64,000 bases of DNA from assembly GCF_014529535.1 (NCBI RefSeq), contig NC_050735.1, positions 3,596,001 through 3,660,000 on the forward strand, given 5' to 3'. Origin of the DNA: Bradysia coprophila. Taxonomy: Eukaryota > Arthropoda > Insecta > Diptera > Sciaridae. The number at the start of each line of letters is the position of its first letter. The stretch's first letter is position 1. The translations under genes were made by a program, and so were the position numbers. Under the pieces are notes generated by a model, which made no database searches, was not told the DNA's origin, and was given only the letters and a program-made list of their open reading frames with translations. Positions 60,301 through 64,000 of the stretch are shown here, in pieces.

Positions 60301-60514
60301 TTTTTCTAATTTCGTTATTTTGATTCAGGATCAACGGATTCAACCATCTGCTCCTCCTATCGAATCATTAGCAACAACCGATGACCAACAATTTCAATGC
60401 AGTACAAAATCTTTGAAACTTAGTCCTTGTACCGAAACGACAGAAAAAAGTTTGTCAGTTTCAGCAACATTCGAACTTAAAGAGACTGATAATCGCCCAC
60501 TGGTAGAATTTTAA
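54400..60514 (+). CDS. TipE-family sodium-channel auxiliary subunit (Teh type)
   Basis: Ten coding exons: 54400-54545, 54619-54829, 55127-55211, 55280-55517, 55626-55709, 55774-55896, 55981-56152, 56225-56359, 56420-56557, 60329-60514; 505 aa, all phases consistent. Membrane segments lie at about 21-46 (SICLCQLTIVLSCVSIVYLS) and 368-395. The large extracellular loop between them is Cys-rich with several NxS/T sites and includes CPWASCGEWC, which corresponds to CSWTSCREGC in TipE. That link and the two-pass layout place it in the TipE/Teh family, expected to modulate Para sodium channels. Which Teh paralogue it is I cannot say. The exon 5 acceptor (GCTTAG at 55625) is weak; a stronger AG at 55614 breaks the frame. 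Intron 9 (3771 nt) holds nested transposons. Confidence 0.88.
57215..57315. repeat. Hairpin repeat TGTTGGAAGGTC
   Basis: 'ttttttgttggaaggtc' and its complement 'gaccttccaacaaaacaaaa' enclose about 60 bp. The outer strings 'agagccaa'/'ttggctcc' may be the true ends (about 57190-57333). Non-coding. Confidence 0.55.
58035..59826. mobile_element. TAA-flanked DNA transposon with G-rich ends
   Basis: Perfect 26-bp inverted repeats beginning GGGAACGTCCATAAAGGACG, flanked by TAA (58032-58034 and 59827-59829). The uninterrupted partner arm of the host hairpin confirms a single TAA before insertion. A 3-bp TAA duplication fits PIF/Harbinger-type integration. Next to each end lie two GGGGGGGAGGGGG blocks on the + strand. 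The interior carries a broken gene (58320-59645). Confidence 0.88.
58320..59645 (+). pseudogene. Transposon protein with central region lost
   Basis: Exon 1 (58320-58988) encodes a basic, coiled-coil-rich N-terminal part (MDKYSLFKSLLDAFSKAYP..., then a KKKREKLSSLQKK helix). A GTGAGT donor leads to exon 2 at 59129 (acceptor TTTAAAG), in phase, giving GRPRLEVEQPELLKTI and YLRLLPRRS, a signature I recall from a widespread uncharacterised invertebrate transposon protein. Right after VTTVPVRL the frame changes to KRENETVIRKLRPKRIAAVR...EDAEW to the stop at 59645, which resembles the family's C-terminus. The several-hundred-residue middle, where the catalytic part would lie, is absent. So this is an internally deleted, non-autonomous copy. 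Confidence 0.68.
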
Positions 60515-60567
60515 GCAAAACAAACAAAAAATGTTTATTGAAAACTAAAATTTATGAAAAAGAAAAC

Positions 60568-61102
60568 CGAGGGGTAACTCACTTCTAGATTAAATGGATT
60601 AAATGGATTAAATGGATTAAATGGATTAAATGGATTAAATGGATTTAATGGATTTAATGGATTAAATGGATTAAATGGAATAAAAATTGGATTAAATGGA
60701 TTAAATAGGAAAAAAGTTCATTTTACCAAATACTGTAAAAGTCTTAAAAATTGTTGATTTTGATCGAACCACGTACTACAACTCATACTACAATGTTAAA
60801 AAGCGAAAAAATCCACTTTTAGGAGTTTTTGGTGTAAAGTGGATTAAATGGATTAAATGGATTAAATAAATTTAATACCATTTTTCACAAAAAAAATTTT
60901 CCTATACCTCACGAGTACTTAAACGAGCTGGGGATCGTGCAAATCTATTTTTCGCAATTACTTTACAAATTTTTCAGGTCGGTAGCCTAATTATTTCGGT
61001 AAAACTAAAAATTTTTTTTTGGATTAAATGGATTAAATGGATTAAATGGATTTAATGGATTTAATGGATTAAATGGATTAAATGGAAGTGCGTCACCCCT
61101 CG
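60568..61102. mobile_element. CGAGGGGTGAC MITE with ATTAAATGG arrays, copy 2
   Basis: Perfect 8-bp duplication AAGAAAAC (60560-60567 and 61103-61110). Ends CGAGGGGTAACTCACTTC and CGAGGGGTGACGCACTTC (inverted). More ATTAAATGG units than copy 1 at both ends, again on the same strand. It begins 53 nt after the Teh stop codon, so it is probably transcribed as part of the 3' UTR. Confidence 0.9.
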
Positions 61103-61539
61103 AAGAAAACAAACAAAAAAAAAGTATTTGAAAATTTGAGATATTTTTGTCTGTTTAATGTACGTGTATTGCAGCGCTAGTTCTATATAATAAAATATAC
61201 TATTTTAATGCAATCAAAAACTAATAGAAAAATCAACGTCGATAAAATCCGTGAAAAAGCTTTATTAATAAAAACATGATAATGAGTGTAACTAAGTTTA
61301 AATTTAAATTCAAATGTGCAAAGTTTATACACTTTTTGTAAAACTTAATATTTATAGGAGCGAAGAGATTTAAAAGAAACAAAATTTTTCTATTGTCTAT
61401 ATTGTACTAAAGAAAACGAAGAGTATATTTGCTGTTTATAGGTTTAAAAAATTTAGAAAACAAACAAACAAAAACTATATTTGTAAATGCAAAATTTTAT
61501 GATTGTACTTTATGCGCACTGTAATTCTACATTTTCAAT

Positions 61540-61545
61540 AAATTT
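61540..61545 (+). terminator. Possible Teh poly(A) signal
   Basis: AATAAA near 61540, after the MITE; another candidate is near 61190. The real cleavage site is unknown. Confidence 0.3.
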
Positions 61546-61621
61546 TGAACTTTAAAACGAAAATTAGTTCAGTTTCTATCTACCGTACGAAGTACAATTC
61601 CGATCCACGGTCCCTTTTTTC

Positions 61622-63053
61622 CAGGGGCGCCGACTTCTAGGTGGCGTTGGGTGCTCAAGCACCCGACACCAAGATTCGTTGGGTGCGTAGCACCCAACAG
61701 ATATTTGATATTTTTCTTAATTAAATAAACTAATATTATTGCCACTGTTTCTCAATTGAAACAAAAAAAGCCTTCAGACATTTTTCGGACCTTCACAAGC
61801 AATAATAATAACGTTTCTGTGTGAGTTGTCTGGAATTGGAGTTTTTGTATTAGTTTTGTCTTAGCTTGGTGTTCCACTTCAGCACTTTCCTAATGTAGAA
61901 CCGAGAAGAAACGTGCAGAAATAGTCATCTATATTACAGACGATATGTTTAAAAATAAAATCATACGAGGAATATGACAAAGGCTATGAAAAATACTTTT
62001 GTAGAAATAGTCATCACAAGGACAAAGGTTCGAAAGTACTTTTCCATGTGACGTATTGAGTTCTTCATGCTTGCTATGGGAACCGAAAGAAGAAAAATGT
62101 TTACTTTCGCCCCTCAAAATTGACATTTTTACTTTCGGTTCCCATAGCAAGCATGAAAAAGAAATAGTATGTCAGGACTTTTGGTCAGGGCGAGGGCGAC
62201 CTGGATTGGGTACGAGTACGACTTGTAAGTATAAGCTGAAACCTGAAATGTTAACTTTTTGACTTGTTGTCAAAATGGAAGTCAACCTGAAACTACTTTC
62301 GAGCCAACCTGATTTTTTCAGGTCAGTTTCATTTTCTTTAACCGGAAGCCACCCTGTTAAGATCAGGTAAATGAGATTCCGATTCAAGTTTTACTTTACC
62401 TGAACCACTCCGACCATTAGTCGACAGTTGCATAAAAAATGGAAAGCATGCATACGAGCAATTTTTCTCTAATGTCGATATACATGTCCAGAATAGAGAT
62501 GAGCCGGCTATACGAAAAACCGGAAATTTCAACTCAAATTTTCCACCAAAATATTATATAAAATGAAGCTAGATTGTCAAAAGAAGGCTTGAACAAAAGT
62601 AAGTGAATGTAGTTATTCCGTAATATTTTCATGAAGAAGTATGTTCTACAAGTACGACTTAGACATTATTGACTCAATCTTGATTGCAATACGATCACTT
62701 CATTTTAGTTTTCTTGGCGAACCCTATCTATTTGGACGAATGTAGCCTTATTTTATGACGTTCTGCTGGAAAACTTGAGTTTTTAGTTCGGTTTAGACAG
62801 GCAATTTCTTAAAGGAAACCCTCTGTACGTACTCATGCGCCCTTTTGTTATAGTTTGTTCTTAGCTTTACATTTCTCGACTATATTATTACTACGATGGG
62901 AGAATACATATTTCTCTGTTAGATTTACAAATCACTGAGAACCAGGTCTTGCACTTTCTCTTGATATTAAATTAAGTTGCTAGATTCGCTATCGTGAAAA
63001 TCACTGTACAGAGATCTCGCACCCAACAACCAAAACACAAGTCGGCGCCCCTG
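61622..63053. mobile_element. hAT-like element, CAGGGGCGCCGACTT ends
   Basis: Inverted ends CAGGGGCGCCGACTTCT and CAGGGGCGCCGACTTGT. The flanking match is TTTTTC on both sides (6 bp, in a T-run). CAGGGGCG is a common hAT terminus. Subterminal 'gggtgctcaagcaccc' and 'gggtgcgtagcaccc' dyads. A hairpin lies inside at 62068-62155. No transposase frame was recognised. Confidence 0.78.
62068..62155. repeat. Hairpin TTCATGCTTGCTATGGGAAC
   Basis: The 20-bp arm shown plus 'cgaaag' and its complement enclose about 30 bp. Nested in the hAT-like element at 61622. Non-coding. Confidence 0.65.
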
Positions 63054-64000
63054 TTTTTCAATCCATAAAATTGCATATAACAAGACAAGGGTGGAATATC
63101 CGTAGAATTATTCCACTATGACATCCTTGTCTTGTATATGAATTATAATGGATGAAGTCGGAGAGAATATTGAAAAAATTAGGCCTAAAAACCTAAACTT
63201 AAAGACAGTGACTTATTTGTGGGAATACATTTCTTTAATTTTCCCTACATTTTTCCAAATATAGTTTTATATATATAGTTTCCAAATATAGCATTTTAAG
63301 TACGTTCTACGTTCTCATTCGTTCCGCTTTATTCCTTCGTTCCACTGTTCCATAAGCATTTCTATATGTTAAATATGTGGAAACATGGAAAAATCAAGGA
63401 AAACAGGAGATAATTCAAGAAAATATAAGAAAATGTTTTTCCAAAAATATCCTGCCAAATCCAGTAAACTCCTTTTTGTTAAATGTCCTAGAAGATTGAG
63501 TTAAGACTTACTATCGAGTCAGAGGTCAACCTAAAAATACCATTTCAAATTTGTGGCATGATAAAGAAAGATTAATCGACCACCGTTTAGTCAAATTTCA
63601 TTTTTATTATGATTCGCTATCACCATTTTTTCTTCGTAAAACAACATCATTTTTGTTGTAATTATCATGATAAAAGACGATAAGAAAAGGATATAAGTAC
63701 GTGTGTCATAAATTTGAGAAATTTTACTAAGAATTGCACATAACATCCGTAGCCCGGATGGCCATTTGATGCCGACTTCTATAATTGTAGTTTATGCTGC
63801 GCCCTTTCATTTTTGATGACATGATGAAATGGCCATCCCGGCATCCCTCGAAAAAGACTCAAAGAAAAATTGACTTTTTCCATACAAAAAATTTTAAGAT
63901 GTAAAAAACGAGATAATTTTTAAAAATACATGCTGCTATTTTGTTAAAAATATAGTTTACAGTTAAAAATAAGAAGAGTGATGTCTTTTAGTAATACTTT
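63054..64000. other. Intergenic with small hairpins
   Basis: No gene. Two short inverted repeats: 63072-63147 (arms containing CAAGACAAGG) and about 63752-63842 (CCCGGATGGCCATTTGAT and near-complement). Confidence 0.4.

Larger units (their letters stand above)
56558..60328 (+). other. Last intron of the Teh gene, with nested transposons
   Basis: GTAAGTG donor after ...CCTTTG and GATTCAG acceptor. It contains a hairpin repeat (about 57215-57315), the TTAA foldback MITE and, inside it, the TAA-flanked element. Without these two insertions the intron would be about 1.6 kb. Confidence 0.88.

Overview
This is AT-rich, intron-bearing eukaryotic DNA, and its genes point to an insect. The clearest are two members of the TipE family of sodium-channel auxiliary subunits, known only from arthropods. 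Short introns (55-110 nt) beside TE-swollen ones, and a TATA-driven secreted repeat protein, suit a fly, probably a lower dipteran. The species cannot be named from the sequence.

Host genes, left to right. (1) tipE, + strand, 10400-12967: two coding exons and an upstream UTR exon boundary at 10239. (2) A polypeptide GalNAc-transferase of the pgant/GALNT family, - strand, 28505 down to 22867: eight coding exons, 582 aa, with one GC-AG intron. (3) and (4) A pair of near-identical secreted proteins with acidic EEPAA repeats. One is on + at 34205-34921 and one on - at 43520-42743, tail to tail, each with a TATA box and one small intron. (5) A second TipE-family gene (Teh type), + strand, 54400-60514: ten coding exons, 505 aa. 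The two TipE-family genes are about 41 kb apart on the same strand with pgant between them, so this is a spread-out TipE cluster. Their products are predicted two-pass membrane proteins that would modify the voltage-gated sodium channel. The GalNAc-transferase starts O-glycosylation in the Golgi.

Most of the rest is mobile DNA, and target-site duplications can be read for many copies. Elements with 8-bp duplications (hAT-like) lie at 1281-2214 (one mismatch), 25009-26656, 33108-33570, 39267-41133 and 60568-61102. Two hAT-like elements with only 6 bp of clear duplication lie at 35183-36052 and 61622-63053. TTAA-flanked elements lie at 6865-7262, 44579-44802 and 57701-59881. A TAA-flanked element (58035-59826) sits inside the last of these, and both sit in the last intron of the Teh gene. 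There are also fragments of one non-LTR-like retroelement family, a 1.4-kb near-perfect palindrome, a 20-bp satellite that flips orientation, and two minisatellites.

The most unusual pattern is shared by several unrelated TIR elements. Their ends are inverted, but the short tandem arrays next to each end run in the same direction at both ends. No RNA gene or CRISPR array was recognised. Exon coordinates come from reading splice sites and frame by eye, with no transcript data.
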